This document shows, in pieces, positions 31,647 to 42,511 of a stretch of DNA of 64,000 bases; the stretch's first letter is position 1; each line of letters begins with the position of its first letter. Made by a program: the position numbers and the translations under genes. This stretch comes from Trabulsiella odontotermitis (lineage in GTDB: Bacteria; Pseudomonadota; Gammaproteobacteria; Enterobacterales; Enterobacteriaceae): the NCBI RefSeq assembly GCF_001297775.1, contig NZ_LIFX01000004.1:299521-363520 (forward strand), written 5' to 3'. The notes beneath the pieces were generated by a model, which was not told the DNA's origin, searched no databases, and saw only the letters and a program-made list of their open reading frames with translations.

Positions 31647-32411
31647 ATGCTTTCCATTGCCAGGCGTACCACTTACGGTGCGGCGCTGTTACTGATTATG
31701 CCGCTTGCGGTCTGGGTTTCTGGCTGGCGCTGGGCGCCGGGGCAGGACAGTCAGTGGCTGAAACTGCTGTACTGGATGACAGAAACAGTGACGCAACCGT
31801 GGGGGATAATCACCCACGTGCTGCTGTGCGGCTGGTTTTTCTGGTGTCTGCGCTTTCGCCTGCGCGCGGCCATCATGCTGTTTGCCATTCTGGCGGGGGC
31901 GATTCTCATTGGCCAGGGAATGAAGTCATGGGTCAAGGAACGTGTGCAGGAGCCGCGTCCCTTTGTCATCTGGCTGGAAAAAACACAGCAGATCCCCGTT
32001 GAGGAGTTCTACACTTTAAAGCGGAAAGACAGGGCCAGCCTGGTGAAAAAACAGCTGTCGCAACAGACGGAAATTCCACCGTTTTTACGCAAACACTGGC
32101 AAAAAGAGACCGGATTTGCCTTCCCGTCTGGCCACACGATGTTTGCCGCCAGTTGGGCGCTGCTGGGCGTCGGGCTGCTCTGGCCGCGTCGTCGCACCGT
32201 GACCATTGCGATTCTGCTGGTCTGGGCCACTGCGGTGATGGGGAGCCGGCTGCTACTCGGGATGCACTGGCCGCGGGATCTGGTGGTGGCAACGTTGATG
32301 TCATGGTTGCTGGTCACGCTGGCAACGTGGCTGGCACAGCGTATCTGCGGGCCGCTCACGCCGCCTGGCGAAGAGGCGCAGGACATCAAAAAGCGCGATC
32401 CGCTGCCGTAG
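31647..32411 (+). CDS. pgpB: Phosphatidylglycerophosphatase B / undecaprenyl-PP phosphatase
   Basis: PgpB is a PAP2-family inner-membrane lipid phosphatase acting on phosphatidylglycerophosphate and undecaprenyl pyrophosphate. The 254-aa protein has about six membrane segments and the three PAP2 motifs: KERVQEPRP (near 95), FPSGHTMFAASW (near 160) and SRLLLGMHWPRD (near 205). The start has AAGGAG 6 bases upstream. It lies beside ribA in divergent orientation and ahead of lapA. Confidence 0.97.
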   Translation: MLSIARRTTYGAALLLIMPLAVWVSGWRWAPGQDSQWLKLLYWMTETVTQPWGIITHVLLCGWFFWCLRFRLRAAIMLFAILAGAILIGQGMKSWVKERVQEPRPFVIWLEKTQQIPVEEFYTLKRKDRASLVKKQLSQQTEIPPFLRKHWQKETGFAFPSGHTMFAASWALLGVGLLWPRRRTVTIAILLVWATAVMGSRLLLGMHWPRDLVVATLMSWLLVTLATWLAQRICGPLTPPGEEAQDIKKRDPLP

Positions 32412-32562
32412 CGAGGGTTGATTTTCAGTGAAACTAACCGCAGATCAACATGTGACATTGCGGTTAACCGTTTCGCAGGTAAGGCGAAGATGATACTTTA
32501 TAGGGCTGGAAGCGTCATGTCGCACAAACTTTATTCGCGCAAACCACATAACGGGAAGTAAT

Positions 32563-32871
32563 GTGAAATATTTACTCATTTTCTTACTGGTGTTAGCGAT
32601 CTTCGTCGTCTCAGTCACGCTTGGCGCGCAAAACGATCAGCAGGTGACGTTTAATTATCTGCTGGCGCAGGGTGAGTTTCGGATCTCAACGCTCCTGGCC
32701 GTGCTGTTTGCCGCAGGGTTCATCATCGGCTGGCTGGTCTGCGGGATTTTCTGGCTTCGCGTGCGCGTCTCGCTGATGCGTGCTGACCGCAAGATAAAGC
32801 GCCTGGAAAACCAGATTACGCCTGCAACCGTGTCACCGTCCGAACCGGGTGTCCCGGCTGTGAAGGAATAA
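32563..32871 (+). CDS. lapA: LapA (YciS) LPS-assembly membrane protein
   Basis: LapA is a small inner-membrane protein (102 aa) with two membrane helices (~2-20 and ~45-65) and a basic cytoplasmic coiled tail. It works with LapB in controlling lipopolysaccharide synthesis. The start is GTG at 32563, preceded by GGGAAG, as in E. coli. It lies six bases before lapB in the same operon. Confidence 0.96.
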   Translation: MKYLLIFLLVLAIFVVSVTLGAQNDQQVTFNYLLAQGEFRISTLLAVLFAAGFIIGWLVCGIFWLRVRVSLMRADRKIKRLENQITPATVSPSEPGVPAVKE

Positions 32872-32877
32872 TTATTT

Positions 32878-34047
32878 ATGCTGGAGTTGTTGTTTCTGCT
32901 TTTGCCTGTTGCCGCTGCGTATGGCTGGTACATGGGTCGCAGAAGTGCACAACAGTCCAAACAGGACGAGGCTAACCGTTTATCCCGTGACTATGTCGCG
33001 GGGGTTAACTTTCTGCTCAGTAATCAGCAAGATAAGGCGGTGGATCTGTTCCTCGACATGCTCAAAGAGGATACCGGCACCGTTGAAGCGCATCTGACCC
33101 TCGGCAACCTGTTCCGCTCCCGTGGTGAAGTCGACCGCGCTATCCGCATCCACCAGACCCTCATGGAAAGTGCCTCTCTGACTTACGATCAGCGCCTGCT
33201 GGCCGTGCAGCAACTGGGGCGTGACTACATGGCGGCGGGGCTGTATGACCGCGCCGAAGACATGTTCAGCCAGCTGGTGGATGAGACAGATTTCCGCATC
33301 GGCGCGCTACAACAATTACTGCAAATTTATCAGGCGACCAGCGACTGGCAGAAAGCCATCGACGTCGCAGAACGGCTGGTTAAGCTCGGCAAAGAACGGC
33401 ATCGTGTAGAGATAGCCCATTTCTGGTGCGAGCTGGCGCTTCAGCAGATGGCTAACGACGACATGGACAAGGCCATGCAACTCCTGCGCAAGGGAGCCGC
33501 AGCCGACCGTAACAGCGCGCGTATCTCCATCATGATGGGCCGGGTGTGGATGGCAAAGGGCGATTTCGCCAAAGCGGTGGAAAGCCTGCAACGGGTGATC
33601 GATCAGGATCGCGAGCTGGTCAGCGAAACGCTGGAGATGCTGCAGGCCTGCTATCAACAGCTCGGTAAAAACGACGAATGGGAAGTGTTCCTGCGTCGTT
33701 GCGTTGACGAAAACACCGGGGCGACGGCTGAACTGATGATGGCGCAAATCCTCGAGCAAAAAGAGGGCAGCGACAACGCGCAGACCTATATCACCCGCCA
33801 GCTCCAGCGCCACCCGACGATGCGGGTGTTCTATAAATTAATGGATTATCACCTCAATGAAGCAGAAGAAGGGCGCGCTAAAGAGAGCCTGATGGTGCTG
33901 CGTGATATGGTGGGCGAGCAGGTGCGCAGTAAGCCGCGCTATCGCTGCCAGAAATGTGGCTTTACCGCTTACACGTTGTACTGGCATTGTCCGTCCTGCC
34001 GCGCCTGGTCAACCGTGAAACCGATTCGCGGCCTTGACGGGCAGTAA
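32878..34047 (+). CDS. lapB: LapB (YciM) regulator of LpxC turnover
   Basis: LapB is an inner-membrane-anchored adaptor that brings LpxC to the FtsH protease, tuning lipid A synthesis. The 389-aa protein has an N-terminal anchor (~1-20, MLELLFLLLPVAAAYGWYMG), a cytoplasmic array of TPR repeats (~35-340), and a C-terminal rubredoxin-like metal site YRCQKCGF...WHCPSCRAW. All four cysteines are intact. It directly follows lapA and precedes pyrF. Confidence 0.98.
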   Translation: MLELLFLLLPVAAAYGWYMGRRSAQQSKQDEANRLSRDYVAGVNFLLSNQQDKAVDLFLDMLKEDTGTVEAHLTLGNLFRSRGEVDRAIRIHQTLMESASLTYDQRLLAVQQLGRDYMAAGLYDRAEDMFSQLVDETDFRIGALQQLLQIYQATSDWQKAIDVAERLVKLGKERHRVEIAHFWCELALQQMANDDMDKAMQLLRKGAAADRNSARISIMMGRVWMAKGDFAKAVESLQRVIDQDRELVSETLEMLQACYQQLGKNDEWEVFLRRCVDENTGATAELMMAQILEQKEGSDNAQTYITRQLQRHPTMRVFYKLMDYHLNEAEEGRAKESLMVLRDMVGEQVRSKPRYRCQKCGFTAYTLYWHCPSCRAWSTVKPIRGLDGQ

Positions 34048-34234
34048 TTTTTAAAAAAATCCCACTTTAGTTACAACATCCTTAATGTTTGCTCCCACAT
34101 GCACCTGCAACACCGTGCCTGCATCGCCAAGCAGTGGGGAACCGCCGCTGTCAATTTGCTGACATCGCAGGTAGAATGCTCGCCGTTTACCTTTTTCGCG
34201 CCTGAACTGCGCCCATCAATAAGAAGGTCTGCTC

Positions 34235-34975
34235 ATGACGTCACCTGCTTCATCTTCTTCCTCCGTGGTTACCACATCTCCCGTTATTGTCGCGCTGGAT
34301 TATGCCGATCGAGACAAGGCGCTGGCGTTCGTTGATCGCATCGATCCGCGCGACTGCCGTCTGAAAGTCGGAAAAGAGATGTTCACCCTGTTCGGGCCGC
34401 AGTTTGTACGTGAACTGCAACAGCGCGGTTTTGCGATTTTCCTCGACCTGAAATTTCACGATATTCCTAACACCACAGCCCACGCGGTTGCCGCTGCGGC
34501 CGATCTCGGCGTGTGGATGGTGAACGTTCATGCCTCGGGCGGGGCGCGGATGATGACCGCCGCGCGCGAAGCGCTGCTGCCTTTTGGCAAAGAGGCGCCG
34601 TTGCTGATTGCCGTCACGGTACTGACCAGTATGGAAGCCAGCGATTTGCAGGATCTGGGCGTGACGTTATCCCCGGCGGATTACGCCGAAAAACTGGCGG
34701 CACTGACGCAAAAATGCGGTTTAGATGGCGTGGTCTGCTCGGCGCAGGAAGCGGTGCGCTTCAAACAGGCGTTTGGACAGTCATTCCGGCTGGTGACGCC
34801 GGGCATCCGTCCGGCAGGCAGCGAGGCAGGCGACCAGCGGCGTATCATGACGCCGGAGCAGGCGCAGGCGGCGGGGGTAGACTATATGGTGATTGGTCGC
34901 CCGGTGACGCAATCTGCCGATCCGGCGCAGACGCTGCGGGCGATTAACGCGTCACTGCGAAAGGAGGGCGAATGA
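34235..34975 (+). CDS. pyrF: Orotidine-5'-phosphate decarboxylase
   Basis: PyrF decarboxylates OMP to UMP, the last step of de novo pyrimidine synthesis. The 246-aa TIM barrel carries the catalytic Asp-x-Lys-x2-Asp motif in [12 protein letters not shown] and the phosphate loop in VIGRPVTQS. It follows lapB after 187 bases, so it may have its own promoter. Its TGA overlaps the yciH start (ATGA). Confidence 0.98.
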   Translation: MTSPASSSSSVVTTSPVIVALDYADRDKALAFVDRIDPRDCRLKVGKEMFTLFGPQFVRELQQRGFAIFLDLKFHDIPNTTAHAVAAAADLGVWMVNVHASGGARMMTAAREALLPFGKEAPLLIAVTVLTSMEASDLQDLGVTLSPADYAEKLAALTQKCGLDGVVCSAQEAVRFKQAFGQSFRLVTPGIRPAGSEAGDQRRIMTPEQAQAAGVDYMVIGRPVTQSADPAQTLRAINASLRKEGE

Positions 34976-35298
34976 GCGATGCAAACAGTCGTCTGGTCTA
35001 TTCGACGGAGACCGGGCGAATTGATGAACCGAAAGCCGCGTCGGTACGGCCAAAAGGCGACGGTATTGTGCGCATTCAGCGCCAGACCAGCGGACGCAAA
35101 GGCAAAGGCGTCAGTCTGATAACCGGCATTGATGAAAGCGATGAGGCGCTGGCGAAACTGGCGGCAGAGCTGAAAAAGAAATGTGGCTGTGGTGGCTCAG
35201 TAAAAGATGGCGTGATTGAAATTCAGGGAGATAAACGCGATCTGATTAAATCACTGCTCGAAGCCAAAGGATATAACGTTAAGTTAGCGGGCGGCTGA
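34972..35298 (+). CDS. yciH: YciH, SUI1/eIF1-type translation factor
   Basis: A 108-aa SUI1-domain protein resembling eukaryotic eIF1. The N-terminal tail is flexible and the SUI1 fold runs from about residue 28, with [10 protein letters not shown] and the [13 protein letters not shown] loop. In E. coli it can affect initiation fidelity in vitro. It overlaps pyrF by four bases and is translationally coupled. Confidence 0.96.
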   Translation: MSDANSRLVYSTETGRIDEPKAASVRPKGDGIVRIQRQTSGRKGKGVSLITGIDESDEALAKLAAELKKKCGCGGSVKDGVIEIQGDKRDLIKSLLEAKGYNVKLAGG

Positions 35299-35305
35299 TA
35301 TATTT

Positions 35306-35333
35306 TGGGCCACGGTGCAAAGCACGTGGCCCA
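35306..35333 (+). terminator. pyrF-yciH terminator
   Basis: TGGGCCACG(G)TGC and GCACGTGGCCCA pair around an AAA loop with one bulged G, starting 8 bases after the yciH stop and followed by TAATTATTTT. It may also serve osmB, which converges from the right. Confidence 0.8.
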
Positions 35334-35402
35334 TAATTATTTTGGTGCGTAAGTCAGACCTGAAAACCAAATACTTTATTTTCGTTATAAGGCTGGTATG
35401 GC

Positions 35403-35624
35403 TTATTTTCCAACCTGGTGACCGATAATACCACCTACGGCAGCGCCACCCAGAGTACCCAGCGTGCTTCCGTCGGTTAAGACTGCGCCACCGAGAGCAC
35501 CTGCACCCGCACCGATAGCGGTGTTACGGTCACGTTTAGACCAGTTAGAACAGGCGCTAAGCGACATTACCAGTGCTACCGCCAGAGCGGCCGCTGTCAT
35601 TTTTTTGCTCATTGAAGTCATCAT
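35403..35624 (-). CDS. osmB: OsmB osmotically inducible lipoprotein
   Basis: OsmB is a small lipoprotein (73 aa) made under high osmolarity and in stationary phase. The signal peptide ends in a lipobox LSACSNW, with the lipidated Cys near residue 25. The mature part is a Gly/Ala-rich glycine-zipper (AIGAGAGALGGAVLTDGSTL then GTLGGAAVGG). The first 8 residues differ slightly from E. coli; AGGAG lies close upstream of the ATG. Confidence 0.96.
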   Translation of the reverse strand: MMTSMSKKMTAAALAVALVMSLSACSNWSKRDRNTAIGAGAGALGGAVLTDGSTLGTLGGAAVGGIIGHQVGK

Positions 35625-35898
35625 ATTTTCTCCTGAATTATCGATTCATGGAAGAAACTCCCTTTAAGCATAGTCGAAAAGATCTGCCCTGAGGAATTCC
35701 ATGAAACACGGTTGCGCAGGTAACAAGTAGTGCTGGAAATCACGCAAGTGATAATCACGTCCTGTTATATCGCTAATATTAATTTTACGTCTCCGGAGAA
35801 TAACAGACAGGTAAAAACTCTTAATTGGCGGTTAAGAAAAGTCTCATATGCGAGGAATATTGTCCGATACGTACAGATGGCGTACCGGACGTTAATTT

Positions 35899-36648
35899 TC
35901 AGGGGCGTTGAACGATATCAACATGCAGGCCGGATTGCTCCAGCGCCAACTGGTTGGAGGCCGCGAGGCCACTGTCGGTAATCACACGATTGAATTTGCT
36001 GACCGGGCCGAGGGTATACGGGTGGACGGCGCCAAATTTTGAGCTGTCGGTGAGGATAATGGCTTCACAGCCTTTTTCCAGCACGCCGTTAACTACATCC
36101 GAGCGCATCATGTCGCGGCCGGTAAAACCGGTTTCTGGCTGCCAGCCGTCAATACCAATAAAGGCTTTGCTGAAATGAACCTGCTGGAGAAATTGCCGTG
36201 TCAGCGGGCCGACCATGCTTTCACTTTTCTTCTGATATATTCCGCCCAGCAAAATCACTTCGCCGGGTGTCTCTTTCAGTAAATGGGCGATATAACTGCT
36301 GACGGTGATAATCGTCACGTCGCCGCGCTCCGCCAGCGTACGGGCGAGCAGGGCATTGCTGCTGCCGTTCTCGATAAACACCGTTTCTCCGGAATTGACG
36401 AGCGAGGCGGCAAACGTCGCCAGTTCGCGCTTCAGGGAGAAGTTATTCATCATCCGCGTTTCCATATCTTCGCTGTCGAGCGGCACCGCGAAGCCGTGGG
36501 TACGGCGCAAATAGTTTTGTTTTTCCAGCAGATTCAGATCCTGGCGAATCGTCACTTCCGAAACGCCGGTCATTCTGGCGAGATCGGTCACACTCATGCG
36601 ACCTTTATCGATCACGTTCTGGAGGATAGATTGTTGTCGGGCGTTCAT
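35899..36648 (-). CDS. yciT: YciT DeoR-family regulator
   Basis: A 249-aa DeoR-type repressor: N-terminal helix-turn-helix ([20 protein letters not shown], ~17-36) and a C-terminal sugar-phosphate sensor domain with [12 protein letters not shown] and TDSSKFG. In E. coli it is a global regulator linked to osmolarity. I use ATG 36648 (MNARQQSIL), which aligns with E. coli, rather than a frame from 36699. It lies one base after yciZ. Confidence 0.94.
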   Translation of the reverse strand: MNARQQSILQNVIDKGRMSVTDLARMTGVSEVTIRQDLNLLEKQNYLRRTHGFAVPLDSEDMETRMMNNFSLKRELATFAASLVNSGETVFIENGSSNALLARTLAERGDVTIITVSSYIAHLLKETPGEVILLGGIYQKKSESMVGPLTRQFLQQVHFSKAFIGIDGWQPETGFTGRDMMRSDVVNGVLEKGCEAIILTDSSKFGAVHPYTLGPVSKFNRVITDSGLAASNQLALEQSGLHVDIVQRP

Positions 36649-36649
36649 A

Positions 36650-36832
36650 TTATATTTCCCAGGGCGATTTCGTCGGCCCCGATTTGTTTTCCTGCTCATC
36701 CTGTGCTTGCGCCAGCAGTTCAGCTTTTAAAATTTCCAGATTATTTATTGCCGAGTGGGTATCACCGGCGACAAGAATGTCCAGAATGGTATCAATACGT
36801 TGGGCGACCTGTCGTGCATCGAAATCAGACAT
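36650..36832 (-). CDS. yciZ: YciZ, UPF0509 family small protein
   Basis: A 60-aa soluble UPF0509 protein, starting [20 protein letters not shown]. It is helical and acidic, with function unknown. It directly precedes yciT on the same strand (one base apart), so the two are probably co-transcribed, as in E. coli. Confidence 0.93.
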   Translation of the reverse strand: MSDFDARQVAQRIDTILDILVAGDTHSAINNLEILKAELLAQAQDEQENKSGPTKSPWEI

Positions 36833-36979
36833 GGCGTTATCCTGACAATAAAATGAATGAATTCAATGATGCAAAAAATAGCGGCAAAAGAGAAGTGAAA
36901 AAAAATCCTGGTTTAGTACCTCGCGGTAAGTGATTAATAATTACCCCCGATATATCCCGGTCATCCTGCGCAACGCCGG

Positions 36980-38971
36980 TTAACGGGTTTTGCGCGACTG
37001 ACGCCGTTTATACCAGCGTTCGAAAACGGCGGCAGGCATGGGCTTAGCAAATAAAAATCCCTGCCGCTCATTGACGCCGTTTTTGGTAAGAAAGGCGTCT
37101 TCTTTTGCGCTTTCAACCCCTTCCGCAATCACCTGCAAATTCAGCGCCTGCGCTACCGCCATGATCGCCCGGACCAGCGATTGCGCGACAGGGTGTTTAT
37201 GGATATCGCGCACGAAAGCCTGATCCAGCTTAATAGCGTCAATCGGGAAACGGGCCAGTTGCGACAGTGACGAATACCCCGTACCAAAATCATCCAGATG
37301 TATCTGCGCGCCGAGTTTACTGAACTGTTCGATGACTGACTGCGCCAGCGCTTCGTTTTCAATCAGACAGCTTTCCGTCAGCTCGACGTCGATAGGGCAG
37401 TATTCGAGATTGAGATCGTGCAACGCCTGTTTCAGATCACTGAAAATGGTCTGGTCGGCAAGTTGCCGCGCGGAGACGTTGACTGCCACGCGCAGATCAA
37501 GACCTTTGTCGCGCCACTTCGCCACCTGGCGAACCACGTCCAGCATCACCCAACGGCCCAGCGGCACAATCAAACCAGACTCCTCGGCATAAGAGATAAA
37601 ATCCATCGGCTGAATCAGTCCGCGCTCCGGCGACTGCCAGCGCACCAGCGCTTCCAGGCTGCGCACTTCACCACGCCAGGTGATTTTCGGCTGGTAGTGG
37701 ATCACCAGTTGATCGTTTTCCAGCGCCTTACGCAGATTGGTGTCCAGCCACAGGTATTCAAACACGCGCTGGTTCATTTCCGGTGAAAAGACGCAAAATT
37801 TGCCGCGACCGCTCTCTTTGGCCGTATACATAGCGGTATCCGCGTTGCGGATCAGGCTTTCGCGATCGGTGCCATGCTGCGGGGCGAGGGAGATACCCAG
37901 CGAACAGCCGGAATAGACTTCAATCAGGCCAATGCGGAACGGCTCGCGCAGGCGTGTCAGGATGCGTGATGCCATCGCTTCCAGAGCGCTTTGCGAGGAA
38001 TCGGTCGCCAGCACGATAAACTCATCGCCGCCCAGTCGCGCCAGCGTCTGGCCTTCTTCGAGACAACTCAGAATCGACAGCGAAACCGACTGCAACAGCT
38101 GGTCGCCGAACATATGCCCGTAGGCATCGTTGACCTTCTTGAAGTTATCGAGGTCGAGATAAACCACGCCAACCTGCGTCTCGCCACGGTTAGCGATAGC
38201 GTCGGCGATCATGTCGTGGATCGCGTTGCGGTTGGGCAGGCCGGTAATGATATCGGTGTTCGCCAGCACGCGCAGGCGCTCCTGGGCGCGGCGTTCATCG
38301 GTGATGTCCGTACCGGAGCAAATCAGGAAAATTTCATTTCTGCCGCTGCCACTGTGGACGAATTTATTGCGAAATAAAAACAGCCGCTGCCCTTTTTGCG
38401 TTTTGATCCAGCGCTCGGCTTCATAAGCATTGCCGTTGCGGAAAAAGCCGGTGATCTTCTTTCTTGAGGCTGCTGCTTCGGTGCGGCTCATAAACAGTTT
38501 AAAAACATTCTGACCAATCACCTCATGCTCTTTCAGACCGGTATATTCTTCGCTCAGTCGATTGAAGCGCTGAATATTTCCCTGCTTATCGAGGATGACG
38601 ATCACTGAATTGGCTTCGGAAACGACCTGCTCGGCAAAAGAGAGGCCCTGCACCAGATCACGGGTCACAGAGGGAGTGTCATGCCAGGCTGACGCAGTAC
38701 CACCCCATTGAGATTTGCTGATTTTACGTCCAACGAGATGAACGGGCACGTCCTCGCCGTAAAAGGAAATGGTCATCGTGATACTGGAGGTGATCACCGT
38801 CATTTCACGAATGCTGTCGGCCTGTTCGGGGCTCAGGGCGATCACCTGACGCGTTTCTGTTCCTTCTGTCGCCGCCAGATGCAGGGCGTTGCTGTCGCCT
38901 GCCAGTCGCCAGTATGGGCTGGTGGTGCCCAGATAGCGATAGAGCAGATTGTGCTCCAGTTCCTCAGTCAT
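36980..38971 (-). CDS. pdeR: PdeR (YciR/Gmr) trigger phosphodiesterase, PAS-GGDEF-EAL
   Basis: PdeR degrades c-di-GMP and, in E. coli, acts as a trigger enzyme holding DgcM and MlrA inactive until c-di-GMP rises, so controlling curli. The 663-aa protein has a PAS domain (~110-225), a GGDEF domain with intact [10 protein letters not shown] (residues 314-318) and an EAL domain beginning near 410 with EALVRW. The EAL catalytic residues ([13 protein letters not shown]) are present. It is 147 bases from yciZ on the same strand. Confidence 0.97.
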   Translation of the reverse strand: MTEELEHNLLYRYLGTTSPYWRLAGDSNALHLAATEGTETRQVIALSPEQADSIREMTVITSSITMTISFYGEDVPVHLVGRKISKSQWGGTASAWHDTPSVTRDLVQGLSFAEQVVSEANSVIVILDKQGNIQRFNRLSEEYTGLKEHEVIGQNVFKLFMSRTEAAASRKKITGFFRNGNAYEAERWIKTQKGQRLFLFRNKFVHSGSGRNEIFLICSGTDITDERRAQERLRVLANTDIITGLPNRNAIHDMIADAIANRGETQVGVVYLDLDNFKKVNDAYGHMFGDQLLQSVSLSILSCLEEGQTLARLGGDEFIVLATDSSQSALEAMASRILTRLREPFRIGLIEVYSGCSLGISLAPQHGTDRESLIRNADTAMYTAKESGRGKFCVFSPEMNQRVFEYLWLDTNLRKALENDQLVIHYQPKITWRGEVRSLEALVRWQSPERGLIQPMDFISYAEESGLIVPLGRWVMLDVVRQVAKWRDKGLDLRVAVNVSARQLADQTIFSDLKQALHDLNLEYCPIDVELTESCLIENEALAQSVIEQFSKLGAQIHLDDFGTGYSSLSQLARFPIDAIKLDQAFVRDIHKHPVAQSLVRAIMAVAQALNLQVIAEGVESAKEDAFLTKNGVNERQGFLFAKPMPAAVFERWYKRRQSRKTR

Positions 38972-39113
38972 GACTTCTCCCGGCCTGATCGCGCAGTCAA
39001 CATATGTCCATATCGGCGTCGCGGTAATTCTTTTTATTGTGAATGGTTTTGCTGTTTTGTGGAGGGGATTTGCAAAAAAATTGTGGCGGATAAAGCAGAT
39101 GAGAGGGAGAAAT

Positions 39114-39139
39114 GAGCGATCTCCCGTCGGAGACCGCTC
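39114..39139 (-). terminator. Probable rnb terminator
   Basis: On the minus strand a GAGCGGTCTCC / GGAGATCGCTC stem (one mismatch, 4-base loop) lies 10 bases after the rnb stop, followed by a modest T content. Confidence 0.6.
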
Positions 39140-39148
39140 AGTAAAGCA

Positions 39149-41083
39149 TCAGGCAACCGGACGCGCGATCACGCTGCGGGTTTCCATGCGTACTTCAGCG
39201 ATCGTCACGTCAATCACATCGGTGACTTTGCAGACGGTTTCGCCTTTGATTTGCACAGTGCCGTTTTCCTGACTGCATACCAGCTCGTCACGAACAGCAT
39301 GCAGGAACGGAGCGGGAATGAATGCCACCGCGCCGTTATCTACCAGACGAACACGCATACCGCCACGGCTGATATCGATGATCTCAGCGGCGTAACGTGT
39401 ATCCGTCCCGGCTTTCGCATTCAGGAAACGCGCGTACAGCCAGTCGGCAACGTCACGTTCCGCCATGCGGTTCAGGCGACGACGTTCCGCCATCTGCACC
39501 GTCACCTCGTCCTGCGGACGGGCAATGGTTTCACCTTTGATGATCGCTTTCAGCAGACGATGGTTGATCATGTCGCCATATTTACGAATCGGTGAAGTCC
39601 AGGTTGCGTACGCTTCGAGACCCAGACCGAAGTGCGGACCTGGCTCGGTGCTGATTTCCGCGAAAGACTGGAAGCGACGAATGCGGCTGTCGAGGAAACC
39701 GGAGGGCTGTGCATCCAGTTCGCGACGCAGCTTGCAGAAGCCGTCCAGCGTCAGCACTTCCTGCGGATCAACATGCACGTCGTGGGTTTTCAGCAGGGCA
39801 GCCAGCTGTTCGCTGTTGGTCGGATCGAAACCGGTATGAACGTTGTAGATGCCAAAACCGAGTCTGTCGCGCAGCACACGGGCGGCGCAGATGTTGGCGG
39901 CAATCATCGATTCTTCAACGATACGGTTCGCAATGCGGCGCGGTTCGGCAATGATGTCCAGCACTTCGCCTTTTTCGCCCAGCACAAAGCGGTAATCCGG
40001 GCGATCTTTAAACACCAGCGCATGGGTGTGACGCCATTCGCCGCGCAGCTGGCAAATACGCTGCAACAGGGTAATTTGCTGCGCGATCGCCTCGCTTTCC
40101 GGCTTCCAGCTACCGCTGTTTTCCAGCCAGTCGGAGACATCGTCATAGGCCAGTTTCGCTTTTGACTCGATGGTCGCGGCGAAAAAGTCGATATCGTCTT
40201 CAATGGTGCCGTCGGCGGCGATAGTCATGCGGCAGGCCAGCACCGGACGCACTTCACTGGCGCGCAACGAGCAGAGATCGTCAGACAGTTCGCGCGGCAG
40301 CATCGGAATGTTGAAGCCCGGCAGGTAGTTGGTAAAGGCGCGGATTTTCGCGGCGTTATCCAGCTTGCTGCCTTCAACAATCCAGGCGGTCGGATCGGCA
40401 ATCGCCACTGTCAGGTGCATTTTGCCATCGTCAGCAGCTTCGGCGTATAACGCGTCATCCATATCTTCCGTGCTGGCGCTGTCGATGGTGACAAACGTCA
40501 GGCCGGTCAGATCGCGACGCTCAAGACCTTCGTCCTGCATCTCGGTGGCAACGCCATCCGGCGCTTCTTTTTCAAGGTTATGACGGGCGAGGGTGACCCA
40601 CCACGGCACGAAATGATCGTCGCCAAAGGTGATGAACTGCGTCAGTTCAGCGTAAAAACCGCGATCACCTTTCAGCGGGTGACGGCGCATTTCCGCAACG
40701 GCCCAGTCGCCTTCTTTAAAATCGTGCTCAACGCCACGGACGGCGCGGCAGGGAATGGCTTCTTTCAACAGGGGATGGTCAGGGGTAATTGACAGACGGT
40801 CGTCTTTCTTGTGAATACGTCCGACGAAGCGTGTCAGGAACGGCTCGACCAGTTCTTCCGGCTCGGCGCTTTCGCGATCTTTCTCAGAATGAATGACCGC
40901 AATGATGCGATCGCCATGCATCACCTTTTTCATTTGCGGCGGCGGAATGAAGTAGCTTTTTTGCGCGTCCACTTCAAGGAAGCCAAAGCCTTTTTCCGTG
41001 CCTTTTACCACCCCTTCCGCACGCGGCGTCTGGGAATGAAGTTGCTGTTTAAGCTGAGCAAGCAGCGGGTTGTCCTGAAACAT
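39149..41083 (-). CDS. rnb: Exoribonuclease II
   Basis: RNase II is a processive, Mg-dependent 3'-5' exoribonuclease and the main hydrolytic mRNA degrader. The 644 aa equal E. coli. Two cold-shock domains (~1-170), the RNB catalytic domain with the Asp cluster ([23 protein letters not shown]; ~195-530) and a C-terminal S1 domain (~555-640) are recognisable. The divergent-length E. coli N-terminus [20 protein letters not shown] is conserved. Confidence 0.98.
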   Translation of the reverse strand: MFQDNPLLAQLKQQLHSQTPRAEGVVKGTEKGFGFLEVDAQKSYFIPPPQMKKVMHGDRIIAVIHSEKDRESAEPEELVEPFLTRFVGRIHKKDDRLSITPDHPLLKEAIPCRAVRGVEHDFKEGDWAVAEMRRHPLKGDRGFYAELTQFITFGDDHFVPWWVTLARHNLEKEAPDGVATEMQDEGLERRDLTGLTFVTIDSASTEDMDDALYAEAADDGKMHLTVAIADPTAWIVEGSKLDNAAKIRAFTNYLPGFNIPMLPRELSDDLCSLRASEVRPVLACRMTIAADGTIEDDIDFFAATIESKAKLAYDDVSDWLENSGSWKPESEAIAQQITLLQRICQLRGEWRHTHALVFKDRPDYRFVLGEKGEVLDIIAEPRRIANRIVEESMIAANICAARVLRDRLGFGIYNVHTGFDPTNSEQLAALLKTHDVHVDPQEVLTLDGFCKLRRELDAQPSGFLDSRIRRFQSFAEISTEPGPHFGLGLEAYATWTSPIRKYGDMINHRLLKAIIKGETIARPQDEVTVQMAERRRLNRMAERDVADWLYARFLNAKAGTDTRYAAEIIDISRGGMRVRLVDNGAVAFIPAPFLHAVRDELVCSQENGTVQIKGETVCKVTDVIDVTIAEVRMETRSVIARPVA

Positions 41084-41175
41084 AGTGATGTATTTTCGTG
41101 ACCAAAAGAGCGGCTGACAGTTTTACGCGAATCTCACGGTGTCAGCAAGCGCTCTTTCGGTATTTTCCGCTGAGG

Positions 41176-42321
41176 TTACTCATTTCCCAGGGCGATGTTC
41201 AGACGGTTCAACCAACCGCTGAGCCCGCACCATGCCAGCAATGCCACGGCGTCGGCGGCAGAAAACCCCTGTTCCTGCAGGGGAATAAGCTGCGCGGCGC
41301 TGAATCTGTCCGGCGCGCGGGTTAACAGTTGTGCGGCCTGGATAACGGCGCGCTCGAAAGGATGATTATGCCCCCAGGCCTGGAGCGCCCGTTCACCGTT
41401 GCGCACCGCATCGGGCAGGCCAGGCGCGCCGTGCCAGCGCTCAGCCAGCGCCTGGAAACAATGCTGGCTGCCGTTGATACGCGCGGCGAGCAAGGCCACC
41501 AGCAGATGCGGCGCGGTCGGCTGAGCCAGTGCGGTCAGCGTTTCGCCGAGCAGGGAGAGCACATCGGGATCGATTGCCAGCAACGGTGCCAGCGCAGTGA
41601 GTTCAGGCTGCGATTGCCAGCGTTCCAGCGCCGCCAGTTGCGCCGGGCTGGCATAGTTCAGCGTCACGGCGGGGAGATCTGAAGACCAGGGTGTGGTTGT
41701 CACGGTAAAGCGCTCTGTCGGGGCATCTTCCTGCATCGGCATGCCGGGAAGCCAGCGCACCGGGTGCCCGAGACTGGCCTGAAACGCCGCCAGCGCACGC
41801 GCCTGAAAACCAACGAAACCGATAATCTGGTTGATAAGAATGATGTCCGGCGTGGTGAGCCCGACTTCATCAAGCTGCCCGCGCGACGCGCTGCCAATCA
41901 CTGACGGTGAACTGGCGAGCTGGCGCGCATACTGCGTGATTTGCGCCAGTCGGCGGTTGCTTTCCCGCGAGGAATCCGGACCGGGCAACGGTGTCAGACG
42001 CGCGGCATAGTGATTACACAGGCGCTGCACACCATAGACCTGCGCCACCGTTAATGCGGTGCTGAGGCGCTCATAGGCGCTGAAGGTTTGCAGACGGCTC
42101 ACCTGCACCACGTCAGGGAAAAGCCGGTCGCTCAGGGCTCTGGCGGGTTGCAGCCAGGGGTCGCAGGCATTCAGGAGATCATCAGGCAGGGCGAGGTCCA
42201 GCAAAAAACGATCGTCAACATGGGCGGCTTCCGGGACCAGCGGCAGGGCATCTCCCCGGGTGGCTCGTGACTGGGTTTCATGATACCAGTGGCTTTTGCC
42301 GTAAACGCGGCGTTGCTCCAT
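41176..42321 (-). CDS. yciW: YciW, AhpD-like oxidoreductase family protein
   Basis: A 381-aa cytoplasmic protein with distant similarity to carboxymuconolactone decarboxylase/AhpD-like domains. In E. coli it belongs to the CysB regulon and has been linked to cysteine and sulfur metabolism. The start at 42321 (MEQRRVYGKSHWYHETQ) matches E. coli; a longer frame from 42369 is rejected. Possible redox residues are not clear: no CxxC is present. CysB is encoded in this same window. Confidence 0.88.
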   Translation of the reverse strand: MEQRRVYGKSHWYHETQSRATRGDALPLVPEAAHVDDRFLLDLALPDDLLNACDPWLQPARALSDRLFPDVVQVSRLQTFSAYERLSTALTVAQVYGVQRLCNHYAARLTPLPGPDSSRESNRRLAQITQYARQLASSPSVIGSASRGQLDEVGLTTPDIILINQIIGFVGFQARALAAFQASLGHPVRWLPGMPMQEDAPTERFTVTTTPWSSDLPAVTLNYASPAQLAALERWQSQPELTALAPLLAIDPDVLSLLGETLTALAQPTAPHLLVALLAARINGSQHCFQALAERWHGAPGLPDAVRNGERALQAWGHNHPFERAVIQAAQLLTRAPDRFSAAQLIPLQEQGFSAADAVALLAWCGLSGWLNRLNIALGNE

Positions 42322-42477
42322 GGGCATTCCTTGATCTAAAAGTGGCGATCCGGAGACAACAGTCGGCACACCGGATCGTTTATGAATAAATATCCTGGCG
42401 TAAGGCGAGAAAGGGAGAAAATATTGTTGGGTGATATCAAATAGCAGTTAGTTATAACGCAGAAGGGGCGGGAGAGA

Positions 42478-42503
42478 CCCCTCTTCACGGGCGTGGAGAG
42501 GGG
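42478..42503 (-). other. Stable hairpin just downstream of fabI
   Basis: CCCCTCT and AGAGGGG enclose a second pair CACG/CGTG, forming a nearly continuous 11-bp stem with a GG loop, 8 bases past the fabI stop. There is no T-run, but adjacent GGGAGAGACCCCTC offers an alternative pairing. It is probably an mRNA 3' end or processing element. Confidence 0.55.
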
Positions 42504-42511
42504 GAAGGAAA